A stretch of DNA of 64,000 bases from JBKBYG01 sp046313435 (GTDB lineage Bacteria > Pseudomonadota > Alphaproteobacteria > Rickettsiales > Arcanibacteraceae): NCBI GenBank assembly GCA_046313435.1, contig JBKBYG010000001.1:62001-126000 (forward strand), given 5' to 3'. Positions within the stretch are counted from its first letter, which is position 1. The number at the start of each line of letters is the position of its first letter. The translations under genes and the position numbers were made by a program. Below are positions 8,754 through 16,266 of this stretch, in pieces. Below the pieces are notes generated by a model. It worked only from the letters and a program-made list of their open reading frames with translations. It was not told the DNA's origin and ran no database searches.

Positions 8754-9719
8754 ATGCGTAAGATTTTATTTATTTCAGTATTTATATTATTAGTACAGAA
8801 AGCATACTGCTTCGATGGTTATAATGACCAAGAAAGCGATATGTCAGCAGATAGATTAGACCGTATAGAAAAAGATTTAAATATCTTACAAAAACGATTT
8901 TATCAAAATTCTAACAAATCCTCATCAAATAAAAAAAATAATAGTGCTGGTTCTGACGTAAGTGACTTAGGGCCTAATATTGAAATTAGATTAAGCAATA
9001 TTGAAGAACAGATAAGAAGCTTAATCGGAAATTTAGAACAAGTAGAACACTCAGTCGAAGAAAACAAGAATAAACTTGAAAAACTATCAGAAGATATTGA
9101 ATTTAGATTACGTGAACTAGAGCAAAAGAATTCTTCTTTAGATGTAAAAAAAGAGGAAAAAAGTGAAAATAAAAAGGATAAAACTTTAGAGGTTGAGCTT
9201 AAAGAAAAGAAAGATATTACTGAATCCAAATCAACAGGTGAAGGCTCACTGGGAACAATAAAAGTTACAGATGAAGAAAAGATTTTAAAGGAAATTAATA
9301 AGAAATCTTCAAAGAAAGAAGTATCACAAGCAGAATTCGATCAAGCCTTTGCTTTAATACGTACAAATAAATTTAATGAAGCTGAAGAAGCATTTAAAAA
9401 ATTAATTCAGAAAGAATTAAATGAAGATATAACAGCACGTTCATATTATTGGTTAGGAGAAATTTATATAGCTAAAAAAAATTATGAACAGGCTGCTGTA
9501 AATTTTTTACAAGCTTATAAAAAAATTCCTACAGGAAGTAAAGCTCCAGATAGCTTATTAAAATTAGGTATTTCTCTTGGAAATTTAAAAAAGAATAGTG
9601 AAGCATGTAATATATTTGCAAAACTGGCTAAAGAATTTCCTAATGCAAGCGAAAAAATAAACACCAAACTTGCAGCAGAAAATAAAAAATTAAGTTGCAA
9701 AATCGAATCATCAAATTAG
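8754..9719 (+). CDS. cpoB: Cell division coordinator CpoB (YbgF)
   Basis: Periplasmic protein that coordinates Tol-Pal with septal peptidoglycan synthesis. The 321 residues have a signal peptide (MRKILFISVFILLVQKAYC), an N-terminal coiled-coil trimerisation segment (DRLDRIEKDLNILQKRFYQ), and a second long charged coiled-coil linker (about residues 75-190). The C-terminus has three TPR units beginning AEFDQAFALIRTNKFNEAEE. The linker is longer and more Lys/Glu-rich than in enterics. It closes the tol cluster, as in many proteobacteria. Confidence 0.9.
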   Translation: MRKILFISVFILLVQKAYCFDGYNDQESDMSADRLDRIEKDLNILQKRFYQNSNKSSSNKKNNSAGSDVSDLGPNIEIRLSNIEEQIRSLIGNLEQVEHSVEENKNKLEKLSEDIEFRLRELEQKNSSLDVKKEEKSENKKDKTLEVELKEKKDITESKSTGEGSLGTIKVTDEEKILKEINKKSSKKEVSQAEFDQAFALIRTNKFNEAEEAFKKLIQKELNEDITARSYYWLGEIYIAKKNYEQAAVNFLQAYKKIPTGSKAPDSLLKLGISLGNLKKNSEACNIFAKLAKEFPNASEKINTKLAAENKKLSCKIESSN

Positions 9720-9801
9720 TATTTTCATTTTGTATCTTGAATTGATAAAGTTTAGAAATTACCTTATTCTTATAATAAAAAAATTTAATAATATAATTAT
9801 A

Positions 9802-9902
9802 TAGTTGTTTCAGTTAAATTTTAGGCAAGGTGGGAGGAGTGAAGCCTAGTAATGCTAGGTGAGCGACGAATCATGATGCGTAAATTTCAAATCAAACTAC
9901 TA
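9802..9902 (+). repeat. Inverted-repeat element, copy A
   Basis: A 101-bp element bounded by imperfect terminal inverted repeats. The left end is TAGTTGTTTCAGTTAAATTT; the right end read inward is TAGTAGTTTGATTTGAAATT, about 16 of 21 positions matching. It shares ends and an internal GGTGAGCGACGAA-like block with the copies at 17289 and 35050. The interior contains the small hairpin CCTAG-TAATG-CTAGG (9845-9859). It encodes nothing and ends a few bases before the glutaredoxin ribosome binding site. Confidence 0.75.
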
Positions 9903-9916
9903 TTATGGAGAGTGTA

Positions 9917-10180
9917 ATGCCAAAAATAATTATTTATACAAAAAATAATTGTCCATATTGCGATAAAGCAATAGCTTTACTTAAAATGAAAAATGTTAAG
10001 GATGTAGAATTAATTGATGCTACAGAAAGTGAAGCTTTACGTGAAGAAATGATACAAAAATCAAATGGTAGAAGAACTTTTCCACAAATATTTATCAATA
10101 ATCAACATATAGGTGGATTTGACGATATGAATGCACTTAATCAAAAAGGGGAGTTAGATAAATTATTAAGCCTGAGCTAG
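9917..10180 (+). CDS. grxC: Glutaredoxin (GrxC type)
   Basis: Small dithiol oxidoreductase that uses glutathione. From the ATG at 9917 it is 87 residues with the active site CPYC (residues 12-15), the conserved TFPQIFINNQHIGGFDDM (cis-Pro loop and GG motif), and no signal peptide. The in-frame ATG at 9905 is less likely because GGAG at 9907-9910 is the obvious ribosome binding site for 9917. The upstream region up to 9902 is the inverted-repeat element. Confidence 0.95.
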   Translation: MPKIIIYTKNNCPYCDKAIALLKMKNVKDVELIDATESEALREEMIQKSNGRRTFPQIFINNQHIGGFDDMNALNQKGELDKLLSLS

Positions 10181-10188
10181 ATAATTTT

Positions 10189-10851
10189 ATGACTAGCATT
10201 AAGGCAAAGAAAAATTTTTCTTCTCAAATTATTCCTAACGATATCGCTCAAGATATGATTGAAAAGAATATTTGGAATGAGAAATGCCCTGTATCTATTG
10301 ATAGATTACGTCTATTAAGTTTGTCATATTATGGTTTTGATAATAATGTCCATGATGATGGACAAATGATAGTGTTAGATATAGTCAGTGATAGAGTATT
10401 AATTATATTCAAAGAATTATATAATAAAAAATTTCCCATAAAAAAAATCAAATTAATGAATGATTATAATGGTGACGATGATTTATCTATGAAAGATAAT
10501 AATTCCTCCGCTTTTATGTGTAGAGAAATTACAGGCGGAGGTAAGGCTTCTTTACACTCCTACGGTGTAGCAATTGACATTAATCCAATTCAAAATCCAT
10601 ATTTTAAACCTTCAGATCAAAATATTATATTATCTCCCATAAAAAGCAGTTATTTCGTTAATAGAACAAATATCAGACCGGGAATGGTAGAAACAGTAAA
10701 AGATATTTTTATAAATAATGGATTTAAAATATGGGGTGGGAATTGGAATGATCCTATTGATTGGATGCATTTTCAATTAGATAGAGAATTAACAGAGAAA
10801 CTTATTAAAATGGATAAGGATTTGGCAATAAAATATTTCAACAGTATCTGA
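10189..10851 (+). CDS. M15-family peptidase (peptidoglycan L,D/D,D-peptidase-like)
   Basis: A 220-residue protein with zinc-ligand motifs of the M15 (VanY/endolysin-like) fold: SLHSYGVAIDINP supplies the first His and the Asp, and DWMHFQLD supplies the second His. GGNWNDPIDWMHF is the typical region before the last ligand. The family cleaves peptide bonds in peptidoglycan cross-bridges or stem peptides. No convincing signal peptide is seen, so how it reaches the periplasm is unclear. It begins 8 bp after grxC and is likely co-transcribed. Substrate cannot be told from sequence. Confidence 0.8.
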   Translation: MTSIKAKKNFSSQIIPNDIAQDMIEKNIWNEKCPVSIDRLRLLSLSYYGFDNNVHDDGQMIVLDIVSDRVLIIFKELYNKKFPIKKIKLMNDYNGDDDLSMKDNNSSAFMCREITGGGKASLHSYGVAIDINPIQNPYFKPSDQNIILSPIKSSYFVNRTNIRPGMVETVKDIFINNGFKIWGGNWNDPIDWMHFQLDRELTEKLIKMDKDLAIKYFNSI

Positions 10852-10971
10852 ATATCCAAAAAGTATATTAATTTTGTAATAGACTATAGACGTTTTGAGA
10901 AAAGATTAATAAGGATAGTCAAAATAAATTGGAAACAAATTTTTAAAGGATATTTAGCTAATGGGAAAGTT

Positions 10972-11580
10972 ATGAATACAACTATTATAATAAATGGTCC
11001 TTCTTGCGCAGGAAAAACAACAATAGCAAAAGAAATATGTAAACAGTCTAAAAATGGATTTGTACATTTGCAGATTGATAAAACTGGTGATTATTATAAC
11101 ACAATTTTCCCCAATAAATTTCAGTTTGTAGAAAATGAAGTTGGTACAGAAAATAATGATGATACACTTAAAGGTTTGTTTAACAATAATAGACTTGCGC
11201 GTAGAAAAATAATAACTTCTATATTACTTGCAACTGCCAAAGAGTTATTGAGCCAAAATTTTAACATTATAATAGATACAGCATTGGACGGCCCTGATGC
11301 TCAAGAAATGGCAGAATATTATATGAAATATTTAAAAGGCTATGAGATCAAATTTGTAGGAATATATTGCCCAGTTGAAGAAAGATTAAGAAGACTCAAA
11401 ACAAGAGATGACAACCTATTTTTGACAGAAGATTTTATACGATTACAAACAGACCAGTATAATGTCTTTGATCTTTGCAAGCAGTTTTACGACGCTTGGT
11501 TTGATAGTTCGCAGTTGAATGGCCAAGAGATAGCTTCAAGAATATTGTGTAGTGAAGATCTTAAAACAAGTTCAAGATAA
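10972..11580 (+). CDS. Chloramphenicol phosphotransferase-like P-loop kinase
   Basis: A 202-residue P-loop protein with Walker A GPSCAGKTT (residues 9-17) and an aspartate at about residue 36 (LQIDKTGDYY), where the Streptomyces enzyme has its catalytic Asp. It also has the CPT-type stretch IKFVGIYCPVEERLRRLKTRDD. The family phosphorylates chloramphenicol, but most homologues have untested substrates and some resemble zeta-toxin or nucleotide kinases. It begins the run of small-molecule-modifying genes up to 14526. The real substrate is unknown. Confidence 0.72.
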   Translation: MNTTIIINGPSCAGKTTIAKEICKQSKNGFVHLQIDKTGDYYNTIFPNKFQFVENEVGTENNDDTLKGLFNNNRLARRKIITSILLATAKELLSQNFNIIIDTALDGPDAQEMAEYYMKYLKGYEIKFVGIYCPVEERLRRLKTRDDNLFLTEDFIRLQTDQYNVFDLCKQFYDAWFDSSQLNGQEIASRILCSEDLKTSSR

Positions 11581-11589
11581 ATAAGGCAG

Positions 11590-11672
11590 AGGAAAAGGAA
11601 TATGACACAGAAGATTCATTTTGAAAAAGCTAGATTATAGCATATAGATAATATTTCTAATTAGTTTGTTCG
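11590..11672 (+). pseudogene. Broken N-terminal copy of the acetyltransferase at 13044
   Basis: The stretch beginning AGGAAAAGGAATATGACACA nearly repeats the ribosome binding site and first codons of the gene at 13044 (AGGAAAAGAAATATGACACA). It reads MTQKIHFEKARL and then hits a stop codon; similarity continues past the stop (CATATAGATA) for about 30 bp and fades. It is a decayed remnant of a duplication, not a functional gene. The two copies bracket the two Nudix genes. Confidence 0.75.
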
Positions 11673-11714
11673 GGATTTTATAGTTAAATTGTAAAATAAT
11701 ACCATATTTATCAC

Positions 11715-11746
11715 CAGTGTCATCCTGAACTTGTTTCAGGACCTCT
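11715..11746. repeat. Dispersed palindrome, best-preserved copy
   Basis: TCCTGAACTTGTTTCAGGA (11723-11741) forms a 7-bp stem with a 5-nt loop, flanked by GTGTCA and CCTCTT. Repeats of this kind (TCCTGAAACAAGTTCAGGATGA) are, to my knowledge, common in intergenic DNA of Rickettsiales and other bacteria. Two degenerate copies lie at 12923 and 12990. Confidence 0.75.
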
Positions 11747-11843
11747 TAATTTTAAAATACAACTAAGTACTTGTAAAGAGTTACAATTTGATGCAATTTA
11801 AGCTTTTCTACCAATAATCAACTTCTAAGAAAGTAGGACAAGT

Positions 11844-12293
11844 ATGAACAAAGATAATATACATGTTTTAGCTAGAGGCATCATTATTGATCAAGAGCAC
11901 ATCTTGCTTTGTAAAATTCTTGATCTTCCTATCAGTTTTTATTTTTTACCGGGTGGGCATATAGAACATGGTGAATCTGCTCAAGATGCTGTTTTGCGTG
12001 AATTAACCGAAGAAACAGGTTCGAAGTGCAAAGTAAAAAAGTTTTTGGGTTGTCTTGAATATAGTTTTGAGCCAGGGCATAACAGCATTTGCCATAATCA
12101 TGAATATAATTTTATTTTTGAAATCGCATCAGATGATTTGAAAATTGAAAATAAAATTCCACAAATTGAAACCCATATTGAATTAGTTTGGATTTCTCTA
12201 GATAAACTATCTGAAATAGATTTTAGAGCAGAACCTCTTAAAGAACTAATACCCTATTGGCTAAAATCCGTAACTCAAGATGTTTTTAAGTAA
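11844..12293 (+). CDS. Nudix hydrolase
   Basis: A 149-residue protein with a complete Nudix box. G38 begins the box, E44 is at the x5 position, and RELTEETG is at residues 52-59, the metal-binding helix. Nudix enzymes hydrolyse nucleoside diphosphates linked to another moiety. The substrate is not predictable, but the DHC-like region CLEYSFEPGHNSICHNHEYNF is typical of orphan Nudix proteins in mobile or resistance-like clusters. The start ATG at 11844 follows GTAGGACAAGT. Its end overlaps the next Nudix gene by 14 nt. Confidence 0.88.
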   Translation: MNKDNIHVLARGIIIDQEHILLCKILDLPISFYFLPGGHIEHGESAQDAVLRELTEETGSKCKVKKFLGCLEYSFEPGHNSICHNHEYNFIFEIASDDLKIENKIPQIETHIELVWISLDKLSEIDFRAEPLKELIPYWLKSVTQDVFK

Positions 12294-12870
12294 TGATATG
12301 AACGAACTTGTTTTACAAAATAATTCTATAACAACAGAAATATACAACCTTATATCAAATATAGTTCCATATGACGAGCTTGAGAAAGAACATATTACAG
12401 ATACTCTTTCATGGATTGAAACTGGCGTTCCTATATTCCGTATTGAAAAACCTGATACGCCAAATAAACATCTTGTATCTTATTTTGTGCTATTTAACCA
12501 AAATAATAAAAAAATTCTCTTAGTAGATCACAAGAAAGCTTTGCTTTGGTTACCTTCTGGCGGACATTTTGAACCTGATGAAGACCCAAAAGAAGCAGCT
12601 AGAAGAGAATGTTTTGAAGAACTTCAAATAGAGGCTGATTTTTGGATAGAAGACCCAATTTTCTTAACATCCGCTACAACAGTTGGAGTGACTGCTGGAC
12701 ATACAGATGTAAGCCTATGGTATGTTTTAAAAGGAGATAGTAACCTTTCCTACAAATTTGATAGAGAAGAATTTAATGATGTAAAATGGTTTAGGTTTGA
12801 GGAGATTCCTTACGGCAAATCCGATCCTCATATGCACAGGTTTATAGAAAAATTAAAAGGGTATTTATGA
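12280..12870 (+). CDS. Second Nudix hydrolase, slightly altered Nudix box
   Basis: A 196-residue protein with an N-terminal helical extension of about 65 residues before the Nudix fold. The box reads GGHFEPDEDPKEAARRECFE and then ELQI: the G-x5-E-x7-RE and EE positions are kept, but the glycine after EE is replaced by Gln (about residue 116). The loss probably does not remove metal binding. The first ATG (12280) overlaps the upstream gene; the ATG at 12298 is an alternative. Wording such as SATTVGVTAGHTDVSLWYVL recalls a Nudix subgroup often found near resistance-like genes. Substrate unknown. Confidence 0.85.
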   Translation: MFLSNDMNELVLQNNSITTEIYNLISNIVPYDELEKEHITDTLSWIETGVPIFRIEKPDTPNKHLVSYFVLFNQNNKKILLVDHKKALLWLPSGGHFEPDEDPKEAARRECFEELQIEADFWIEDPIFLTSATTVGVTAGHTDVSLWYVLKGDSNLSYKFDREEFNDVKWFRFEEIPYGKSDPHMHRFIEKLKGYL

Positions 12871-12922
12871 GCATGAATTTAAAGCATAGAGAAGCAAAAC
12901 AAGGGATTTAGATTTACTTAGA

Positions 12923-12941
12923 TCTTGAAACAAGTTTAGGA
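12923..12941. repeat. Degenerate copy of the dispersed palindrome
   Basis: TCTTGAAACAAGTTTAGGA followed by TGA matches the reverse complement of the repeat at 11723 with two mismatches. It lies in the 173-bp gap between the second Nudix gene and the acetyltransferase, which has no other recognisable content. Confidence 0.6.
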
Positions 12942-12989
12942 TGATTAAAGCAAGGAATGAGGAAAATAGTATACAGAATACTTATTTAG

Positions 12990-13013
12990 AACTAAACACA
13001 AGTTTAAGATGAA
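12990..13013. repeat. Second degenerate copy of the dispersed palindrome
   Basis: AACTAAACACAAGTTTAAGATGAA resembles the element at 12923 in direct orientation, about 65 bp away, with more mismatches. Together the two look like an old local duplication. Confidence 0.45.
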
Positions 13014-13043
13014 TAATACAGGGTTTGATTAAGGAAAAGAAAT

Positions 13044-13610
13044 ATGACACAAAAAATTCATTTCGAAAAAGTTACATCAGATCATATAGATATTATTTTT
13101 AGCTGGCTTAATCAGGGTTTTATTAAAGAGTTTTGGGACAATACTCAAGGACATAAAGATGATATTATCAATTTTGTAGAGGGGCGAAAAACACTTTCTA
13201 ATTATGCAGATGGCAAATATGTTTATTGGATTGCATCAGCGGGTGACGTGCCATTTGCAATGTTTATGACAATTCATGAAACTCAAGATGAGGATATAGG
13301 CCAAGAAAAGTTAGATCATCTATCTAAAATAGGAAATACTTATGGGCTTGATTACATGATTGGTAATTCCAATTTCTTCGGTAAAGGTTACGGGGCAACT
13401 ACATTGACTAAGTTCATTGATTTTTTCCGAGAGTATATTGACCCAAAAGCTGATACTTTTATAATTGATCCAGCTAGCGATAATCCCCGCGCAAAGCATG
13501 TTTATATGAAAGCAGGCTTTACTCATATATGTGATTTTATGATGGAGGGTGATTATAGTGGTGCTGGTCAAATGCATCATTTGCTTATAAAGAATTTTAA
13601 ACGCCTATAG
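13044..13610 (+). CDS. GNAT acetyltransferase, aminoglycoside 6'-acetyltransferase-like
   Basis: A 188-residue single-domain GNAT protein. The acetyl-CoA loop is visible as FFGKGYGATTL (R/Q-x-x-G-x-G/A type), followed by TFIIDPASDNPRAKHVYMKAGF, the motif B region shared by AAC(6') enzymes and the Acetyltransf_8 family. GLDYMIG is the beta-bulge strand before the loop. The start at 13044 has AAGGAAAAG upstream. A decayed copy of its 5' end sits at 11590. It may acetylate an aminoglycoside or another amine; activity is not established. Confidence 0.82.
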   Translation: MTQKIHFEKVTSDHIDIIFSWLNQGFIKEFWDNTQGHKDDIINFVEGRKTLSNYADGKYVYWIASAGDVPFAMFMTIHETQDEDIGQEKLDHLSKIGNTYGLDYMIGNSNFFGKGYGATTLTKFIDFFREYIDPKADTFIIDPASDNPRAKHVYMKAGFTHICDFMMEGDYSGAGQMHHLLIKNFKRL

Positions 13611-13641
13611 AACATAATCTTACAAGGGTAGAGAGGATAAT

Positions 13642-14526
13642 ATGAGTAATATTCAAGAAATCACACCCCATATTGCCCATAAATTGATTGCTGAACAATT
13701 TCCTGAATATGCCCATCTACCTGTGACGGAAGTTGAAAAACAAGGGCACGATAATCGCACTTACCGTTTAGGCAATAAATTGCTTATTCGCATGCCAACA
13801 AGTGAAGAATATGCTTTAAAAGTTGGTATAGAACAAGAATTATTACCAAAGCTTGCACTGCATTTGAGCCTCAATATTCCGGTGCCAGTTAAAAGGGGTG
13901 AGCCATCAAATTACTACCCATATCCATTCTCAATTTACAGCTGGCTTAAAGGAGTAAGCATTAATCTTTTAACTTTATCTGAAGATGAGCTTAAGCAGCT
14001 TGCATTTGATTTAGCAAAATTTTTAAAAGAGTTGCAAAGCATTACAAAAGTCAGTGGTCCAGCGCCTGGGCAGCATAATTTTTGGCGCGGTGATCATCTA
14101 ATGGTATATAATAAAGAAACTCATGAGCAAATTCAAAAACTATCAGATATTATTAATGCTAATCAAGCACTCAGTATCTGGGAAGAGGCTTGCAAAACCA
14201 AATGGCATAAACCTCCAGTTTGGATTCATGGCGATTTTGCAATAGGTAACATATTATATAAAGATGGGAAATTAACTTCAATTATTGATTTTGGAGGTAT
14301 GGCATTAGGTGATCCTGCGTGTGATCTTGTAATTGCTTGGACTTTTCTTAAAGAAAAAGCCCGGGATGTTTTTATACATGAAATAGATTTAGACAATGAT
14401 ACTTGGCTTCGTGCACAAGGATGGGCTTTATGGAAGGCAACATTTGAGCTGTGTGAAATTGAAGATAAAAATAGCCTAGAAGCACGAAAACAGAAGAAAA
14501 TAATTGAGGATGTACTGGAGGCTTGA
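13642..14526 (+). CDS. Aminoglycoside phosphotransferase (APH) family kinase
   Basis: A 294-residue APH/choline-kinase-fold protein. N-lobe: EVEKQGHDNRTYRLGNKLLIRMPT contains the nucleotide-binding region and the lysine or arginine that contacts ATP. C-lobe: the catalytic loop is HGDFAIGNILY (HGDxxxxN) and the metal motif is IDFGGMALGDPACDL. GAGAGGATAAT before the ATG is a strong ribosome binding site. The subgroup with GDPACDLVIAWT is widespread and mostly uncharacterised. It lies 31 bp after the acetyltransferase, so the two are probably co-transcribed. Confidence 0.83.
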   Translation: MSNIQEITPHIAHKLIAEQFPEYAHLPVTEVEKQGHDNRTYRLGNKLLIRMPTSEEYALKVGIEQELLPKLALHLSLNIPVPVKRGEPSNYYPYPFSIYSWLKGVSINLLTLSEDELKQLAFDLAKFLKELQSITKVSGPAPGQHNFWRGDHLMVYNKETHEQIQKLSDIINANQALSIWEEACKTKWHKPPVWIHGDFAIGNILYKDGKLTSIIDFGGMALGDPACDLVIAWTFLKEKARDVFIHEIDLDNDTWLRAQGWALWKATFELCEIEDKNSLEARKQKKIIEDVLEA

Positions 14527-14656
14527 TAATATTAACTCTATTTAAAAAAATAATAGGCTATATTTTTAAGTCTCTTGAAGGATTGAGACAAGAATATATT
14601 TTTATTAAACAGCAAAGTAATAAAAAATTAATATCTATAATATACTATTTATTAAT

Positions 14657-15526
14657 ATGAAAATAAGAAATATTAGAAGTGATAAAGTTATGGTAAAAAG
14701 AAATTTAATGATTAAAAAACTCACTAATTTAATTTTTATTGTAAGCTTAGTTTTACCTTTTCAAACATTCGCTAATAAAGAACATAAATTAACAAAAGAT
14801 GAAATTGAGTATTACGTATTAAATAACAAAACTTATTCAAATGCAGTTAATATAAGTCAGAAATACGGTCGTGATTTAACTAATTTAGACTTAAGAGGAG
14901 TTTATTTAAAAGATACAATATTATCAGATATGAATTTCACGAATACTATATTTGATTTAGCTAATTTGAGTAATGCTTATTTAGTAAATAGTAATTTAAC
15001 CAATACTAGCTTAAAAGGGATTGATGCAAGTGGAACAATTTTAAATAGGGCAGTTTTAAGTAAAGCTAATCTTCAATTAGCTTGGTTAGATGAAGCCTCC
15101 TTAATTGATAGTAATCTAACATCAGCTAAAATGAGAGGTATAAATCTTTCAGGTACTAATTTAACAAGAGCAAATTTGACAGGTGTAGATCTTACGGGCG
15201 CAAATTTAAAAGATGCAATTTTAGTAGATGCAAATTTGAAAAATGCAATACTCACAAATGCAAATTTGAAAAATGCAGATTTGACAGGAGTAAATTTGGA
15301 AAATTCTAATTTAAAATTTGCTAATTTTGAAGGGGCTACTCTCACTCAGGTAATTCTAAAAGGCGCAAATATTGAAGGGGCTGACTTTAGAAGGGCAGAT
15401 TTAAGAGGAGCAGATTTTAATAATATCATATTCAAAAATACAATATTTAAAAGAGCGAAAGTTGATTTAATTAAAGGTTTAAGTGAAGCTCAGGAAAAAA
15501 ATTTAAGTGTTTTAGTTAGAGAATAA
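14657..15526 (+). CDS. Exported pentapeptide-repeat protein
   Basis: Up to 289 residues. After a signal-like segment (MIKKLTNLIFIVSLVLPFQ, cleaved near TFA) come roughly 35 pentapeptide units of the A(D/N)LXX type in two blocks (about residues 75-175 and 175-270). These should fold into a right-handed quadrilateral helix. The ATG at 14708 would place the signal peptide at the very N-terminus; 14657 and 14690 are alternatives. DNA-gyrase-protecting pentapeptide proteins are cytoplasmic, so an exported form suggests another role. Function unknown. Confidence 0.8.
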   Translation: MKIRNIRSDKVMVKRNLMIKKLTNLIFIVSLVLPFQTFANKEHKLTKDEIEYYVLNNKTYSNAVNISQKYGRDLTNLDLRGVYLKDTILSDMNFTNTIFDLANLSNAYLVNSNLTNTSLKGIDASGTILNRAVLSKANLQLAWLDEASLIDSNLTSAKMRGINLSGTNLTRANLTGVDLTGANLKDAILVDANLKNAILTNANLKNADLTGVNLENSNLKFANFEGATLTQVILKGANIEGADFRRADLRGADFNNIIFKNTIFKRAKVDLIKGLSEAQEKNLSVLVRE

Positions 15527-15571
15527 TATTTATACTTGCTTAAAATTATTCTTTTCAATAATTTAATAAAT

Positions 15572-15673
15572 AGACGTCTTGTACAGCCTTACTTTTGTAT
15601 CGGATTTGTACGTTGATTTGGTGCTCGAATCTTAATGTACCTTCTTGGCACACTCCGATTCTGTAAGACTTCT
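15572..15673. repeat. 102-bp imperfect palindrome (possible palindromic element)
   Basis: The outer arms AGACGTCTTGTACAG and CTGTAAGACTTCT pair over 13 of 15 positions. An inner pairing TACGTTGATT with AATCTTAATGTA closes around GGTGCTCG, and a middle block TCGGA pairs with TCCGA. It fills most of the gap between the pentapeptide gene and the next gene. It differs in sequence from the inverted-repeat element at 9802. It could be a palindromic repeat element or a structured RNA. Confidence 0.55.
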
Positions 15674-15695
15674 AATATAATTATTGAGAAAAGAA

Positions 15696-16223
15696 ATGCC
15701 ATTAAATAAAGAAATTTTATCAGATCATCTAAATGCTGCAGCAAATCTAACAGGATCTTCAATACTGAAGATTAGTAGTAAAATACTGAAACAAACTTCA
15801 AAAACTGTTGAAGATGTAAGTACTAAAACTTTTGGTTTAAGTATATTAGTTTCTACTGTCACAGGGAATCCTTTCCCTATTGCAATAAATATTATAGGCC
15901 AAAACCAAAGGTCAAAAACTGATTTATTAAGTACAAAATTGGAAGAATTATCTGATCAATTATATAATAATTCGGGTAAAATATATAAAGATTTAAAAAA
16001 TAAACAGCGAGAAATCAAGGCCCAAGAATGTAGCAAAAATTGGGAAATGGTAGAAAGAGAAGACACAGATGTAAAAAAATTATACGAAGAAGATTGGGAA
16101 ATAGTTGAAAAAGGAACTAGCGAAAGTATTGATGATTGCTCAACTGAGTCTTGTGTTGCAGCATATAAACTTAAAAAATCATTAAGTGTAGGCGATTTAA
16201 AATTCTCAGAGTTTACAATATAA
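15696..16223 (+). CDS. Unrecognised protein with a duplicated WE(M/I)VE motif
   Basis: From the ATG at 15696 (GAGAAAAGAA upstream) it is 175 residues; a TTG four codons earlier is possible. The N-terminal half is Ser/Thr/Ile-rich with a hydrophobic segment around residues 44-65 (FGLSILVSTVTGNPFPIAI). The C-terminal half is charged, with the repeat NWEMVEREDTD followed about 20 residues later by DWEIVEKGTSE, then a Cys pair and Ser-rich tail. I recognise no family. A secreted or membrane-interacting effector is possible but unsupported. Confidence 0.6.
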   Translation: MPLNKEILSDHLNAAANLTGSSILKISSKILKQTSKTVEDVSTKTFGLSILVSTVTGNPFPIAINIIGQNQRSKTDLLSTKLEELSDQLYNNSGKIYKDLKNKQREIKAQECSKNWEMVEREDTDVKKLYEEDWEIVEKGTSESIDDCSTESCVAAYKLKKSLSVGDLKFSEFTI

Positions 16224-16266
16224 AATTTTAATTTAGTTATATTTGAGTTTTATCAATAAGTTTGTT

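Noticed and set aside
10972..14526. A toxin-antitoxin or anti-phage defence system in the accessory cluster
   Set aside because: The P-loop kinase could suggest a zeta-like toxin, but no antitoxin, nuclease, or defence-type partner gene was found beside it.
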